A stretch of DNA of 64,000 nt. Origin: Pseudomonadota bacterium (GTDB lineage: Bacteria > Pseudomonadota > Alphaproteobacteria > Reyranellales > Reyranellaceae). The position numbers and the translations under genes are program-made. Position 1 is the stretch's first letter. Each line of letters begins with the position of its first letter. Shown piece after piece: positions 63,195-64,000 of the stretch. The DNA lies in the NCBI GenBank assembly GCA_023386865.1, contig JAEWIV010000191.1, forward strand, positions 12,948 through 76,947, in the 5' to 3' direction. The notes under the pieces were generated by a model. The model worked only from the letters and a program-made list of their open reading frames with translations, searched no databases and was not told the origin of the DNA.

Positions 63195-64000
63195 CTACAG
63201 CACCGGACGCTTGTCACGCCATGGCGTCGCTTTCTCATAGGCGTCGCCGGCGCGCAGCACCGTGGCCTCGTCGAACAGGCGGCCGACGATCTGCAGGGAG
63301 AATGGCAGGCCGCGCGCATCGAAGCCGCAGCAGACCGACAGCGCCGGATTGCCGCCGACGTTGAACGCCGCCGTGAGCGAGGGCCGCGTGAACAGGCTGG
63401 AGGGCGGAACAGGCTCGAGCTTTCCCGCCGGCTCACCGGTCGGCAACATCAGGAGATCGACGGTCGACAGGACGGCCTGCAGGCTGCGCGCCAGGTCGGT
63501 CCTGAGACGCATCGCCTGGATGTAGTCCTCGGCGCGGACCAGGCCGCCGGCGATGATGCGATAGCGCAGGCTGGCACCGAACAGCTCGGGCCGCGTGCGC
63601 AGATCTGCGGCGTGGATGCTGAAAAGCTCGCAGATCGCGATTGTCTTCTTCACATCGTCGAACTGCTCGATCGGCGGCAGGGCGACCGGCCGTACGCTCG
63701 CTCCCAACCCGCGAAACACGTCGAGCGCCGCCTCGAACGCGGCCATCGTGGCGGGCGACGGCGGCGCTTCCTTTTCCAGCCATGCCGTCGGCACGCCGAT
63801 CACGAGGCCGTCGACGCCGCCGGTCAGGGCGGCCGAGTAGTCGGGAATGGCGGCCTCGGCCGAGCCGGGATCCTCGGGATCGTGGCCGGCGATGGCCTGC
63901 AGCAGGATCGCGACATCCTCGGTTGTCCAGGCGAGCGGGCCGATGTGGTCCTGGCTAAAGCAGTTCGGCAGGACGCCGCGGCGGCTGACCAGCCCATAGG
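63195..64000 (-). CDS. Amidase-signature-family protein, N-terminal part outside the window
   Basis: This minus-strand frame stays open from the window edge to a TAG at 63195, giving about 268 C-terminal residues. It reads YGLVSRRGVLPNCFSQDHIGPLAWTTEDVA near the edge (quoted in part), HIGPLAWTTEDVAILLQAIAG (first 20 only), IGVPTAWLEK, and NVGGNPALSVCCGFDARGLPFSLQIVGR at the end (in part NVGGNPALSVCCGFD). These match the C-terminal half of amidase signature enzymes such as GatA and AtzF. The Lys/Ser/Ser triad lies upstream of the window. Substrate is unknown. Confidence 0.85.
   Translation of the reverse strand, partial: YGLVSRRGVLPNCFSQDHIGPLAWTTEDVAILLQAIAGHDPEDPGSAEAAIPDYSAALTGGVDGLVIGVPTAWLEKEAPPSPATMAAFEAALDVFRGLGASVRPVALPPIEQFDDVKKTIAICELFSIHAADLRTRPELFGASLRYRIIAGGLVRAEDYIQAMRLRTDLARSLQAVLSTVDLLMLPTGEPAGKLEPVPPSSLFTRPSLTAAFNVGGNPALSVCCGFDARGLPFSLQIVGRLFDEATVLRAGDAYEKATPWRDKRPVL

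Overview
The window is GC-rich with tightly packed genes, many GTG or TTG starts and many 1-11 base stop/start overlaps. The order dcd - murA - DUF2948 - hisG (short form) - hisD - UPF0262 - tyrosine-phosphatase-like - infA - maf - RNase E/G - yacG - tRNA-Phe is typical of Alphaproteobacteria. A soil or freshwater member of the Rhodospirillales/Hyphomicrobiales type (for example a Reyranella-like genus) is my best guess, inferred from gene content only.

Positions 1-13,200 hold a partial membrane protein, a FUSC-family protein, ettA, and then what looks like an acetate-uptake module. This has a histidine kinase fused to a sodium:solute-symporter domain (CrbS type), a convergent LuxR-type response regulator (CrbR type), a CBS/DUF294 nucleotidyltransferase-like protein, a DEDDh exonuclease, an unknown 199-residue protein, and the DUF4212 plus ActP-like symporter pair, followed by three small membrane proteins. 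Positions 13,200-24,500 are metabolic and transport genes: an MHS transporter, pyrophosphatase, a 2-hydroxyacid dehydrogenase with an MFS carrier, a class II amidotransferase, a VOC protein, another MFS carrier, a CadC-like TPR regulator, an HpcH/HpaI aldolase, and a cupin/TetR pair with a clear palindromic operator.

Positions 24,500-28,200 carry a tRNA with a CAU anticodon (probably Ile2), an OmpR-type regulator and a divergent hybrid kinase plus Hpt protein, together forming a likely phosphorelay. Positions 28,200-31,800 hold acyl-CoA genes (tandem hotdog thioesterase, enoyl-CoA hydratase, AtuA-like protein). Positions 31,800-40,900 are the housekeeping block above, interrupted by two tandem paralogous secreted proteins of unknown function. 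At tRNA-Phe (40,929-41,004) a 36-base imperfect copy of the tRNA 3' end recurs at 42,990-43,025. The 2 kb between the copies is AT-richer in places and holds only small proteins and an OmpA lipoprotein, as expected of an integrated islet or remnant.

The most distinctive system is at 44,204-48,722 on the minus strand: a LuxR-type regulator, KaiB, KaiC and a PAS hybrid kinase with two receiver domains, with no KaiA. Two 18-base palindromes of the same form (YTACTA-N6-TAGTAR) lie ahead of the regulator gene and ahead of kaiB, which suggests that one regulator controls both. Positions 48,800-55,550 are a complete oligopeptide-type ABC importer operon with an M20 peptidase. A structured intergenic repeat sits between its binding-protein and permease genes, and a second copy lies at 982-1,104. 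Positions 55,600-64,000 hold catabolic enzymes: two 2-oxoglutarate/Fe(II) oxygenases, a Baeyer-Villiger-type flavin monooxygenase, a CaiB/BaiF CoA-transferase, an amidohydrolase, an aminotransferase and a truncated amidase.
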